Source of the DNA: Nitrospira sp. MA-1
Lineage (GTDB): Bacteria; Nitrospirota; Nitrospiria; Nitrospirales; UBA8639
DNA length: 64,000 nucleotides
Direction: 5' to 3'
Assembly: GCA_032139905.1 (NCBI GenBank)
Contig: JAQJDB010000006.1
Coordinates: 806,001 to 870,000, forward strand
The notes under the pieces were generated by a model. It saw only the letters and a program-made list of their open reading frames with translations. It had not been told where the DNA came from and ran no database searches. Each line of letters opens with the position of its first letter. Position 1 is the first letter of the stretch. Shown piece by piece: positions 1 to 8,668 of the stretch. A program made the position numbers and the translations under genes.

Positions 1-1645
1 CTTGTCCAGCGCGCGTCATGGCTTCTACAAGCCAAAACGTACAAAGATTGAACGTGCCTTCCTCTCCGTCCAGCCCGTCCTGAATTTCGGCTAAATTATA
101 CCGGTAGACCAGTCCGTTGGAGACCAGGCCACCCTGTTCCGGCTTCCGGTTGATGGCATCCAGGGTCTTGAGCATACGGGGATCGGTAGGTGACACAAAA
201 AACACGAGAGGCATCACTAAATTCGCGGCATCCAACGAAGTGCTTCCATATCGCTGAACAAAGGCTTGTCGTTCTGAATCCCATCCCTTGGCCATAATTT
301 CTTCATAGATATTATCCCGGGTCTTTAACCATCGCTCGCGGTCGGCCGGGAAGGACCGTTTTTCGGCCAGGCGCAGCCCACGGTCCAAGGCCACCCAGCA
401 CATCAATTTGGAATAGACAAAATGTTGCTGGCCCCCTCGGACTTCCCATATGCCTTCGTCCGTGCGTTGCCAGTTGTCGCACACCCAGTTGATCATGCGC
501 CGAAGATGTTTCCAGAGATCGTAGGAAATGGGTGTGCCGTATTTATTATAAAGATACACCGAATCCATTAATTCCCCGTAAATATCGAGTTGGAGTTGGT
601 TGTAGGCACCATTCCCCACCCGGACGGGGCGTGAGCCCCGATAGCCCTCGAGATGATCCAATGTTTCCTCGGTGAGTTGATGGCGTCCCTCGATGCTGTA
701 CATCAGTTGTAAGGATCCGTCAGGATTCAATTCATGACAGCGGGCTTCCAGCCACTGCATGAAGGCCGAGGCTTCTTCGGTGAAACCGATACGTAATAAG
801 CCATATAAGGTAAATGCGGCATCCCGGATCCAGGTATAGCGGTAATCCCAGTTTCGAACGCCGCCGATCTCTTCAGGAAGACTGCAGGTCGGAGCGGCGA
901 CAATTGCCCCGGTCGGCTGGAACGTTAACAATTTAAGAACTAAAGCCGAGCGGTGGACCATTTCCCGCCAGCGACCGGTGTATGTGCATTGGGATAGCCA
1001 ACGACGCCAATAGTCGACCGTGTGTTTAAATAACTCTTCCGCTTGGGTTTCCGGGCAGGAGGAGGTGGCCTGGGTATGACCGGATTCGATCTCTTGCAGA
1101 CAAAAATCGACTTCTTCCCCTTCTTGAAGGGTGAACTCGGTAATGATCATGTCGCCGTCCTGCGTCAGTGGAATGGTGGATCCCAGTCGAAGTGTCAGGC
1201 GGGAGGTTTGAAATCGAGCTCCATCTTTGGTGATCGTGAGCGTATGGGTATCTCGACCATAGTTGAATGCCGGACGGCATTCGAGACGAAACGTCATCGA
1301 TTTTCTAATGGCTTGCACCCGGCGGATCAACCCGTCCCGGATGCAGTCAGTGGTGCGAAACCCGACCGGCATAAAATCGATCACCCGCCCGACTCCTGCC
1401 GGAGTATGAAACCGGGTCACGAGGACATTGGTATCGGGCCAATAATATTGTTTGGATTTGACTCCGTCAGGAACAGGAGCAACCTTGAACCGCCCACCCT
1501 TGGCATCATCCAGAATGGCGCAGAACACGCTGGGAGAGTCGAAATACGGATAGCAGAACCAATCGATGGACCCGTTCATGCCGACCAGGGCGGTCGTCTG
1601 CATGTTTCCGATCAGGCCGTAGTTTTCAATGGGCTGATAGGGCAT
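1..1645 (-). CDS. Glycoside hydrolase family 15 protein (glucoamylase/trehalase-like), C-terminus cut by window edge
   Basis: About 548 codons are present; the C-terminal end lies beyond position 1. The start ATG at 1645 opens with [20 protein letters not shown] followed by [20 protein letters not shown], the typical N-terminus of bacterial GH15 proteins. The last visible stretch, [20 protein letters not shown], is typical of their C-terminal catalytic barrel. The family hydrolyses alpha-glucosidic bonds in glucans or trehalose; the substrate cannot be told here. Family members are about 600 residues, so roughly 50 are missing. No signal peptide is seen, so it is probably cytoplasmic. It fits functionally with the GH63 and debranching genes 18 kb away, but it is a separate transcription unit. 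Confidence 0.93.
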   Translation of the reverse strand, partial: MPYQPIENYGLIGNMQTTALVGMNGSIDWFCYPYFDSPSVFCAILDDAKGGRFKVAPVPDGVKSKQYYWPDTNVLVTRFHTPAGVGRVIDFMPVGFRTTDCIRDGLIRRVQAIRKSMTFRLECRPAFNYGRDTHTLTITKDGARFQTSRLTLRLGSTIPLTQDGDMIITEFTLQEGEEVDFCLQEIESGHTQATSSCPETQAEELFKHTVDYWRRWLSQCTYTGRWREMVHRSALVLKLLTFQPTGAIVAAPTCSLPEEIGGVRNWDYRYTWIRDAAFTLYGLLRIGFTEEASAFMQWLEARCHELNPDGSLQLMYSIEGRHQLTEETLDHLEGYRGSRPVRVGNGAYNQLQLDIYGELMDSVYLYNKYGTPISYDLWKHLRRMINWVCDNWQRTDEGIWEVRGGQQHFVYSKLMCWVALDRGLRLAEKRSFPADRERWLKTRDNIYEEIMAKGWDSERQAFVQRYGSTSLDAANLVMPLVFFVSPTDPRMLKTLDAINRKPEQGGLVSNGLVYRYNLAEIQDGLDGEEGTFNLCTFWLVEAMTRAGQ

Positions 1646-2002
1646 GGTTTTTTTGTCGGCTCAAAAACGTTGAGTATTGATGACCAATCGAATGGGCACA
1701 ACCTGCGGTCCGAAGGCAATCATACTATGACACAAGGGCCTCGTGAAGGCTCGAAGGTGCCGGGATCAGGTGAGTTTTCTATTTATACCTGGAGAATTCG
1801 AATAAGGCTAGTCCAGGTCATTATTCCCCGAGTCTGAGCAAGCTGCCCGTGGTTGCAAGGAGCAGTTGCATGGAGCAATGACCGCTCCTAAGTGTGAATC
1901 AAAGGATGAAAATCCTGGTCAATTGCGATACATTGTGCAAATCTTCTCCGGGTTGTTCAACTCGCAAGGAATAGGGAGTTCGATGTCAGTGCGGGAAGCC
2001 TG
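1646..2002. other. Intergenic region between divergent genes
   Basis: This stretch separates the starts of the GH15 gene (minus strand) and the kinase-like gene (plus strand), so it should hold both promoters. No convincing -35/-10 pair, operator or RNA structure was recognised. Open frames here look like extensions of antisense reading frames. Confidence 0.6.
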
Positions 2003-2821
2003 ATGCCTGTCTATCCATCCCACGTTATGATTGAGGGGCAACTCTATGCCTTTCAGCGTATTCTGAAAGATGATTTCTTTTCACGCAACCTCCTCTATAA
2101 GAACCAGGCGGATGAAGGGTATGTCCTCAAGCTGAGCGACTTTCGATTTGTGCTGGGCTGGCTGTTTCGCCCCCTAACGGGCTGGATCTCCAGGCGGGAA
2201 TATCGAATCTATCAAATGGTGGCCGATCTTCCGGGCATTCCAGCGTTAGGACCGCGATATGGGAAACGAGGGTATTTTCATCGGTTTATTGAAGGACATA
2301 CGCTTCATGAAATAGAACGGCGTATTCAGGACCAATTTAACGTGGTGGTGGGGGATCCCGTCATTGCAAAGTATGCCACATCGCTGGCTCCCGATTTTTT
2401 TGATCAGTTACGGGTCATTGTTCAGGCGGTCCATCGCCGGCGCATTTTTTATGCGGACTTGAACAAACGGGGGAATATCATTTGTTCGACGGAGGGAAAG
2501 CCTTATCTCATCGATTTTCAAATTTGTCTGCCTATTCCTGTTCGACAAGGATGGGTCGGTACGCTGACTGACAAGATCTTTCACGTGTTGATTCGGGAGG
2601 ATCTCTATCATCTGTATAAACACAAACACACCTTTCAACCGCAGATGTTATCCGAGAAGGAGCAGCAGTTGGCCCAACGGTCGAACTTAAATAGGCGATA
2701 CCGCCGCTATCTGTGGCGGCCCTACATTGTGCTGAAGCGGTTAATCTATCCGCATGGGAGCAATGAAACCATCTGGTATAAGTGGAAAAAGGAAAAAGAC
2801 CAATCCCCCAGAATGTCCTAA
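2003..2821 (+). CDS. Kdo/RIO-like small kinase family protein
   Basis: This 272-residue protein shows a reduced protein-kinase-like fold. Around residues 150-175 it carries FYADLNKRGNI, matching the catalytic-loop pattern H/YxDLxxxN, and then YLIDFQ, matching the metal-binding DFG-like motif. Such motifs occur in lipopolysaccharide (Kdo/WaaP/InaA) kinases and RIO-type kinases. The N-terminal glycine loop is not obvious. The protein is basic at its C-terminus (RRYRRYLWRPY) and has no signal peptide. The substrate is unknown; a sugar or lipid-linked acceptor is plausible by family. It stands alone, convergent with gluconokinase. The ATG at 2003 follows a six-codon open frame closely; an internal ATG at 2027 is an alternative start. 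Confidence 0.7.
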   Translation: MPVYPSHVMIEGQLYAFQRILKDDFFSRNLLYKNQADEGYVLKLSDFRFVLGWLFRPLTGWISRREYRIYQMVADLPGIPALGPRYGKRGYFHRFIEGHTLHEIERRIQDQFNVVVGDPVIAKYATSLAPDFFDQLRVIVQAVHRRRIFYADLNKRGNIICSTEGKPYLIDFQICLPIPVRQGWVGTLTDKIFHVLIREDLYHLYKHKHTFQPQMLSEKEQQLAQRSNLNRRYRRYLWRPYIVLKRLIYPHGSNETIWYKWKKEKDQSPRMS

Positions 2822-2910
2822 TGCTCTGATAGATGTCATAGGAAAATGACCTCGCTCATGGTCAACCTCTGCATCCGGGCTCAACATACCTCTCATTTTT
2901 AGTTCTTATC

Positions 2911-2931
2911 ATGACATCGCAGAGATGTCAT
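2911..2931. repeat. Perfect 8-bp inverted repeat between convergent genes
   Basis: ATGACATC, a 5-base loop, then GATGTCAT, overlapping the gluconokinase stop codon. It lies between the convergent kinase-like and gluconokinase genes. It lacks a T-run on either side, so it is at best a weak terminator. Confidence 0.4.
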
Positions 2932-3449
2932 GCCGGATGTAAGGGCAGCATTCTTTTAATTTGCTCCACAATCACTTCAGGTGCTTGAGAAACATCAACG
3001 AATGGGACGTCGTGAGGCTCTTCGAGCGCTTCGAACTGACTGGCTAACAGGTCGGCTTTCAAAAAGTGCATTGTTCGGGATTGCAGCCGTCGATGGATAA
3101 GTGTGTAATTGCCTCGCAAATACACTATTGCCATCTGGGGCTGGCCATCGGTAAACCACTCGCGGTAAGTCTGCTTTAAAGCGGAACACGTAATCACGGC
3201 GCGCTGGGCCTTCGTGATCAGGTCAAGAACAAGGTTATGCAAAGCCTGGAGCCAGGGAATCCGATCTTCGTCATTCAAAGGCAGCCCCTCACGCATTTTA
3301 GCTACATTCTTTTGTGAATGGAAATTGTCACCTTCGTAAAATGACCATCCGAGATCTCTGGCCAGGAGTTGACCAATGGTCGTCTTTCCCGAACCAGAGA
3401 CACCCATCAGGATTACAATCCATATGTCCCGTTCCTTTGTCTCTCTCAT
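2928..3449 (-). CDS. gntK: Gluconokinase
   Basis: Phosphorylates D-gluconate to 6-phosphogluconate, feeding the pentose phosphate pathway. The protein of about 173 residues has the P-loop GVSGSGKTTIG near the N-terminus, then GDNFHSQKNVAKMREGLPL and NDEDRIPWL, the gluconate-site signature of the GntK family. The thymidylate-kinase-like lid region follows. Length matches the family (about 160-180). The ATG at 3449 is preferred; a TTG two codons upstream is possible. It starts 9 bases after the ferritin-like gene stops, on the same strand, so the two are probably co-transcribed. No gluconate permease or regulator lies nearby. Confidence 0.93.
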   Translation of the reverse strand: MRETKERDIWIVILMGVSGSGKTTIGQLLARDLGWSFYEGDNFHSQKNVAKMREGLPLNDEDRIPWLQALHNLVLDLITKAQRAVITCSALKQTYREWFTDGQPQMAIVYLRGNYTLIHRRLQSRTMHFLKADLLASQFEALEEPHDVPFVDVSQAPEVIVEQIKRMLPLHPA

Positions 3450-3458
3450 AGCCAAACT

Positions 3459-3998
3459 TTAGGAACCCATTTCCTCCAGAAGCGAGACGAGGTCATCAGC
3501 ATGCTCTTCCTCGACAGCCAAAATGCCCTCCAGCATTCGGCGGGATGTCGAATCGTTTGTGCCCAGATAATTGATCACTTCCCGATAGCTATCAATGGCA
3601 ACACGCTCTGCCACCAGGTCCTCCTTGATCATGTCGACCAGGGATGTTCCCTCCACATATTCGGAATGACTACGCATCAGCATGCCATCCGGAGAGAGAT
3701 TCGGTTCGCCACCCAGTTGTACTATCCGCTCCGCCAATTGGTCCGCATGACCCTGCTCTTCATTGGCATGTTGAAGAAACTCCGCCGCCACACTCTGAGC
3801 ATGAATTCCCGATGCCATGTAATAATGCCGCTTATATCTGAGGACACAGACGATTTCAGTTGCCAGGGCTTCATTGAGTAGCTTAATGACCGTGTCCCGG
3901 TCGGCCGCATAACCCTGGGTCACCGCTCCTTTTTCGATGTGTTCTCTTGCGCGTTTGCGTAAGGTTTTCACGTCTGTGAGAAATGGTTGGTCTTTCAT
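3459..3998 (-). CDS. Ferritin-like (bacterioferritin/Dps-type) di-iron protein
   Basis: A 179-residue four-helix ferritin-like protein. The di-iron ligand pattern is visible on successive helices: LATEIVC, then HANEEQGHADQL (ExxH), LVAERVAID, and a final AVEEEHADDL (ExxH). This matches the stand-alone bacterioferritin-like family often annotated as cytochrome b1 homologues, with a longer N-terminus than classical ferritin. Likely role: iron storage or peroxide-linked iron oxidation in the cytoplasm. No haem-ligating Met was assigned. It is the first gene of a probable two-gene unit with gntK, which is functionally unexpected. The ATG is preceded by an AGGAGGCGGG ribosome-binding site. Confidence 0.85.
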   Translation of the reverse strand: MKDQPFLTDVKTLRKRAREHIEKGAVTQGYAADRDTVIKLLNEALATEIVCVLRYKRHYYMASGIHAQSVAAEFLQHANEEQGHADQLAERIVQLGGEPNLSPDGMLMRSHSEYVEGTSLVDMIKEDLVAERVAIDSYREVINYLGTNDSTSRRMLEGILAVEEEHADDLVSLLEEMGS

Positions 3999-4408
3999 TC
4001 CCGCCTCCTAACGTTGTTGACTCTTCTTCATAAGCAGCCATGCCAGTTCATAAACCGTCCTCCGCCTGTTCCCATACCAGGCGTGTATAGACAGCCTTCA
4101 TTTGTATGATCAAATTTTCTCAGTCCTGTCCGTTAGTGGACAATGCCCAAAATTTTCAATTCATTCTGGATTTTATCCAAAAGACCAAAGAAACGTGGAA
4201 AACGTAGGCGGAGAGTTACTTATTTGGGTCAGCCAGGGTTCTTCTCAGTGCCATCTTCAGCCTGTTTCCTCTCTAATACTATGTTTATTGACTCCCTCGA
4301 GCTTCAGATGTGGTTTGCCGATAATGTCGTCCACCATTCCCTGTGGCAGCGGCTGTGCCTCTCACACAAATTGGAATATCCCTCACAAACAGAGGAAGGA
4401 ATTATGCC
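3999..4408. other. Intergenic region between divergent genes
   Basis: It contains the upstream regions of the ferritin-like gene (minus) and the formaldehyde dehydrogenase gene (plus). The ribosome-binding site GAGGAAGGA at 4392-4400 belongs to the latter. No other gene or clear promoter was recognised; short frames here have no family resemblance. Confidence 0.55.
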
Positions 4409-5548
4409 ATGAAAGCAGTCGTGTATAACGGTCCCCAAGATGTCAGTGTGAAAGAGGTGCCCGACGCAAAAATCGAGCGACCGACGGATGTGCTCGTGAA
4501 AATGACGACGACCAATATTTGCGGGTCTGATTAACACATGTACGAAGGACGGACGGCGGTCGAGTCAGGCACGGTGTTCGGACACGAGAACCTTGGCGAG
4601 GTGATCGAGGTCGGCAAGGGGGTCACACAGGTCCAGGTTGGCGAGCGTGTGTGTCTGCCCTTCAACATCAGTTGCGGATTTTGCAAAAACTGCGAGAGAG
4701 GTTTGACTGCGTTCTGTCTGACGGTCAATCCGGGAACCGCTGGTGGAGCTTATGGTTATGCGGGAATGGGTCCGTATCCGGGTGGACAAGCGGAGTACTT
4801 GCGTGTTCCTTACGGTGATTTCAATTGTTTGCGTTTGCCTGAGGATGCACAGGAAAAGGAAGCCGACTATGTCATGCTTTCGGACATTTTCCCTACCGGA
4901 TACCATGCGACGGAGATGGCTGGCGTTCAGCCGGGCGACTCGGTTGTCGTTTATGGCGCCGGTCCGGTTGGGCTGCTGGCGGCCTATTCGGCGATCCTCA
5001 AAAGCGCCAGTAAGGTCATGATTGTGGATCGTCACCCAGATCGATTACGACTGGCCGAGAAAATCGGTGCTATTCCCATTGACGACTCGAAGGTTTGTCC
5101 GGTTGATCAGGTCCTTGAGCTAACCGGCGGAGAGGGAGCGGATACGGGATGTGAGTGCGTGGGATATCATGCTCATACCCCTCAGGGTCATGAGCAGGCC
5201 AATATGACTATGAATAATCTTGTAGGATCAGTGCGAGCGACCGGCGGCATTGGTGTGGTGGGCGTGTTTATGCCTGAAGACCCCAAGTCATTCGATGCAT
5301 TGGCTCAAAAGGGACAGTTGGCATTCGACTGGGGGCTCTTCTGGTCTAAGGGACAGCGGATAGGAACCGGGCAAGCCAACGTGAAGGCATATAATCGCCG
5401 ATTATGCAATCTCATTGAGGCCGGTAAAGCCAAGCCCTCGTTCCTCGTCACCCACGAGTTGCCTCTTCGGGAGGCCCCGGAAGCGTATCGGCATTTCGAT
5501 GCGCGGGAAAACGGCTGGATCAAGGTCCTGCTCAAGCCTGCGGCGTGA
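4409..5548 (+). pseudogene. fdhA: Glutathione-independent formaldehyde dehydrogenase with an in-frame stop
   Basis: A zinc-dependent medium-chain dehydrogenase that oxidises formaldehyde with NAD and no thiol cofactor. Reading from ATG 4409 (ribosome-binding site GAGGAAGGA) gives KAVVYNGPQDVSVKEVPDA and then ICGSD, followed at 4532-4534 by TAA. The same frame resumes at once with HMYEGRTAVESG and GHENLGEVIEVG. Homologues normally read ICGSDLHMYEGR, so TAA replaces a Leu codon, explicable as one base change from TTA. Everything downstream is intact: structural zinc cysteines CGFCKNCERG, Rossmann motif GAGPVGLLAA and C-terminus, about 380 codons in total. A restart at ATG 4538 would lack the catalytic-zinc Cys of ICGSD. 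It could be a real nonsense mutation or a sequencing error. Confidence 0.85.
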
Positions 5549-5710
5549 GAAGGGAAATGGAAAATACTCACGATTCCACCAGTTGTTGGGGGCTCGAGAT
5601 TTTCCGCAAACTCCGGATTGAATATCCTGCTGCATGAGGCGACGGCCGGAAAGGTCCACTATGACTTCATCCGGCCTGTCGGCCGTGGGTCCAACAGGGA
5701 ATGCCGTGTT

Positions 5711-6262
5711 TCAGAACAAATCTTTATACATGTGCAGGCTTTGATTCAGAATATTTTGAGCGACTTTTTTCTCTAAAAATTCCTCCACCACGACCGCTTT
5801 GTGTTCAAGGGTCTTGTACTCTTCAAAGAAATGGCGCATTTCGGAAATGAAGTGCTGTGGCAGTTCTGAAATATCTTTAATGTGACTGACACTGGGATCG
5901 CCTGCCGCAACCGCGATGATTTTGTCATCGGCCTCTCCGTTATCAAGCATGCGCATGACCCCGATGACTTTGGCCGGCACAATACACATCGGAACCACAT
6001 CAATTTGTGAAATAATCAGAATATCCAGGGGGTCTTTGTCTTCACAATACGATTGCGGAATGAATCCGTAATTGGCAGGGTAATAGACGGAAGAATATAA
6101 CACCCTGTCGAGTCTTAGCAGGCCACTCTCTTTGTCTAATTCATACTTTGCTCTGGTGCCTTTTGGAATTTCAATAATTCCATTGACAAATTCGGGAATC
6201 TTGTCGCCTGGGCTGGCATGATGCCAGGGGTTAAAAAACTGGGGCTTGGATAATTTGTCCAT
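5711..6262 (-). CDS. ppa: Inorganic pyrophosphatase (family I)
   Basis: Hydrolyses pyrophosphate to two phosphates, pulling biosynthetic reactions forward; cytoplasmic and magnesium-dependent. The 183-residue protein has the family I signature [10 protein letters not shown], with upstream [13 protein letters not shown] and [15 protein letters not shown]. The downstream [14 protein letters not shown] and [10 protein letters not shown] are also typical. Length fits the prokaryotic family (about 175-185). It is transcribed convergently with the formaldehyde dehydrogenase gene and appears monocistronic. Confidence 0.96.
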   Translation of the reverse strand: MDKLSKPQFFNPWHHASPGDKIPEFVNGIIEIPKGTRAKYELDKESGLLRLDRVLYSSVYYPANYGFIPQSYCEDKDPLDILIISQIDVVPMCIVPAKVIGVMRMLDNGEADDKIIAVAAGDPSVSHIKDISELPQHFISEMRHFFEEYKTLEHKAVVVEEFLEKKVAQNILNQSLHMYKDLF

Positions 6263-6816
6263 CGTGTTTTCCTGATATTGAGTGGGTGGTGAGTTATGTT
6301 ATTTCTATGGGGAAGCGATTCAAATAATATTTCATCAGTTAAACTTGTGTTTCCGGTATCTCGTGCCCATGGCATGAGGTTCTCAATTTTTCCGTTGCAT
6401 AGTGTGCTCCATTATCTACATTCTGTGTAATAAGGTTGTTTTCCCCCATAGATAGGGCGAACCGGGAAGGTTCTCGCGTGGGATTTCCCTGGCACCCATT
6501 CACGCTTCTCCCATCACTTGGTACCCAACCGCAAGGGAGGGACCTGCAAAGAAAATCTCAACCATTCGCACTGGATAGATTGCCACCGCTGAGGCCAGAC
6601 TTGCTCAGGGGTGGAAGGTGCTGGAAGGGATGGAGGCTCAGGCCTTAGGGAGAAAACCTAATGGGAGAATGATTTCTTTTTTTGATAGATCGATCCTGAA
6701 AAATTATCCGGAAGTTTGCGTCGGCCTTGAAGCAAGGATAGCGAACCCTCACTCTCCTGTAAAGTACAGAAAAGCGTTTAGGGCTGGAATAGAGGCCGGC
6801 CAATTGATTAATCAAA
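6263..6816. other. Gene-free stretch upstream of ppa
   Basis: About 550 bases between the ppa start and the end of the HugZ-like gene. I see no supported gene, RNA structure or mobile-element end. Frames on the plus strand run into the antisense of the HugZ-like gene and look like shadows. Confidence 0.5.
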
Positions 6817-7305
6817 CTATCCAGTACGGGCATGGTCGAAGACCGACAAGTCTTCTCCAGACAGGGTGTACGCTTTTCCAAATCCCATCACAAACTGTCC
6901 ACTCTTCTTGTGCAGGTGAAATAGGACAAAGTCCGGCAACTGCCGTAACAGGCCTGCCATCTTGCCATGCCGTTGCTCATAGTCGTCCAGCACCGACTCG
7001 TAATCGGGACTGTTGGGTGGGATATGTTTGGCATCACACACGTAATTCACCCTCGTCCGGGCGAAAATCTGTGACGTCGACTGTTCATCGGCGATGATCA
7101 TGATCGCGACAGTCCCGTTTGCCAGCAGATGACGGGTATGCGCGGCGAGTTGACTGACAAAAATGTAAAAACTGTCCGGAGCCCGGTGCAAGTAGGGCGT
7201 ATAGCTGCAGTGGGGAATGCCGTCGACCCCGACGGTGGAAAGCTGGAGACTCTGCATACCCTCTATGAGACTGGCGCAGACCTTAGCCGGCTGCTCATCG
7301 TTCAT
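6817..7305 (-). CDS. HugZ-like pyridoxamine 5'-phosphate oxidase-fold protein
   Basis: About 162 residues with a split-barrel flavin/haem-binding fold. The N-terminal strand region GMQSLQLSTVGVDGIPHCSY and the C-terminal block KKSGQFVMGFGKAYTLSGED are characteristic of the HugZ/HutZ haem-utilisation subgroup of the PNPOx-like family. Known members bind or degrade haem in iron acquisition; that activity here is inferred. ATG 7305 (MNDEQPAK) is preferred over an in-frame TTG at 7314 that sits too close to the GGAGG upstream. No haem transport genes adjoin it. Confidence 0.78.
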   Translation of the reverse strand: MNDEQPAKVCASLIEGMQSLQLSTVGVDGIPHCSYTPYLHRAPDSFYIFVSQLAAHTRHLLANGTVAIMIIADEQSTSQIFARTRVNYVCDAKHIPPNSPDYESVLDDYEQRHGKMAGLLRQLPDFVLFHLHKKSGQFVMGFGKAYTLSGEDLSVFDHARTG

Positions 7306-7765
7306 GGGATTCAACTACCTCCGTGTAAAGGGTTCCTCGCTCTTTCATATGTGTTCTGGAAAGGTTCGTTTCCCCTGTTCCGACGCCTGCCGTCCGGCCC
7401 TCTAGATGGACGCTCTCATGTGCCAGCGAGCCTTGTTTGAGTCCTTCGATATGGCTCAGGATAAACTCCGCGAGTTTGTCCGCCTCCACAGGCTGGCATC
7501 CGTTCGGTCTAATAAGGTCATACGGGGCGTCAATGGTTTTGGCTCCTTTTGCCGAAACAAAAAGGGCTCGGCTGCCGGGCCGAGAACCGGCAATACAGAA
7601 CATCACTTTGACACGAAAACCGGGTACATACGTACGAGAGATTCACCTACCAGAGATCCACCCCTAAATTGGATTTCCGATACTTATCATTAAGCTGTAA
7701 GGCCAAAACCATAAATCCTGAATGGTCTCCGCTTTCCCCCGGAAATATGGTTCTGTGGCAGATAC
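7306..7765. repeat. Gene-poor stretch with a dispersed intergenic repeat
   Basis: Holds one copy of the dispersed repeat at about 7437-7475 (gtccttcgatatggctcagg, continuing ataaactccgcgag). It resembles the copy near 25060-25115. A 103-codon open frame crosses this repeat and is not accepted as a gene. Nothing else was recognised. Confidence 0.5.
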
Positions 7766-7975
7766 TCATAGAGCGGGAAAAAATGTCGGATACCTTTTTT
7801 TGGAACATGCGCGTTGGAGAGCGGTAGCCGCATCGGACAGTTCAAGAGCGAGGAGCAACCGCTGTTCAGGGGTGAGTTTTCGAGCCGCGTCAATCTTGTG
7901 TTTCGCAAGCCTTTCGCCAAGTTGACTGGGACGGCGTGAGTCAATAAAACTTGGATCGGACGTTTTCAATTTCAT
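7766..7975 (-). CDS. Small hypothetical protein
   Basis: A 69-residue open frame starting at ATG 7975. Its central segment KIDAARKLTPEQRLLLALEL followed by SDAATALQRA is strongly helical. It has the charged/leucine pattern of real small cytoplasmic proteins with a processing-of-signals pattern (sPEqRLLLALELSD) I have seen as a short conserved motif. No strong ribosome-binding site is visible. Function unknown; no partner gene is adjacent. Confidence 0.45.
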   Translation of the reverse strand: MKLKTSDPSFIDSRRPSQLGERLAKHKIDAARKLTPEQRLLLALELSDAATALQRACSKKRYPTFFPAL

Positions 7976-8131
7976 AAAAATATCTTACATGGAAACATCG
8001 GATTCGTCACTGGAAAAATGGATTGGCATCGTTACCGACAGGTGTGATCATGCCCCCGTGCCTTGGTCACATTCATAGCGCCCGTTGAATTTTTCCAACA
8101 GCAGAGTACTACTTACAAATCATGGGAGGTC

Positions 8132-8542
8132 TCAGTACCCCCGCCCGGTGCTCCCGCCTTTCATGCTGCCCAACGGGAGAGCATCGTAGCGTGCTTTCAG
8201 ATCAGGATGCTCGTTGAGATACCCATTTACGGCCGCCTCATCGGCGAACACCTCAGGGCTGCGCTGGCGATATTCCTCAATCGTCAAATTATGCTTTGCC
8301 AATAACGCACTCAGTTTGGTATTGATATCCGCGCCCATTTCTTTCATGGCCTCGGGCGAGGGTCGTTGACCGTCCCCGTATCCCTTTCCACCCTTAAAAT
8401 AGTTCGTCATCATCTCGCCGATCTCAATACGGGACTTCACAAATTTCTCCACCTCGGCCGGTTCGGTGGCCAAGCCGGTCCCTGCGAAGAGCGCAACACT
8501 TAAAGAAACTCCGATCATCATGCGTGGCAGATTCATAGTCAT
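8132..8542 (-). CDS. Small periplasmic protein of unknown function
   Basis: 136 residues, starting at ATG 8542 (ribosome-binding site GAAAGGAAATC). An N-terminal signal peptide (MIGVSLSVALFAGTGLA) is followed by a helical, charged mature part with LTIEEYRQRSPEVFADEAAV around residues 86-105 and a Gly-rich C-terminal tail. I do not recognise the family. A decayed fragment with nearly the same TIEEYRQRSPEVF block lies at 16520-16584, so the family had at least one more copy in this region. Probably exported to the periplasm. Confidence 0.7.
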   Translation of the reverse strand: MTMNLPRMMIGVSLSVALFAGTGLATEPAEVEKFVKSRIEIGEMMTNYFKGGKGYGDGQRPSPEAMKEMGADINTKLSALLAKHNLTIEEYRQRSPEVFADEAAVNGYLNEHPDLKARYDALPLGSMKGGSTGRGY

Positions 8543-8668
8543 GATTTCCTTTCAGAATGTGATTAAATAATTCAGTCAATCAAGTTGTATGCCATCATAG
8601 CATTCCAAGAAACCCCGTGCAGTCTGAGCGCAACTCACAGGTCGTTCTGCCAACTATCAGAAGACCAC

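Noticed and set aside
1043-1837. 264-codon plus-strand frame across the GH15 gene
   Set aside because: It is antisense to GH15, whose reading frame matches its family over the whole length; the plus frame is a shadow.
7295-7606. 103-codon minus-strand frame upstream of the HugZ-like gene
   Set aside because: It overlaps the HugZ-like gene start and reads through a dispersed intergenic repeat (GAGTTTATCCTGAGCcATATCG type); no ribosome-binding site or family motif.
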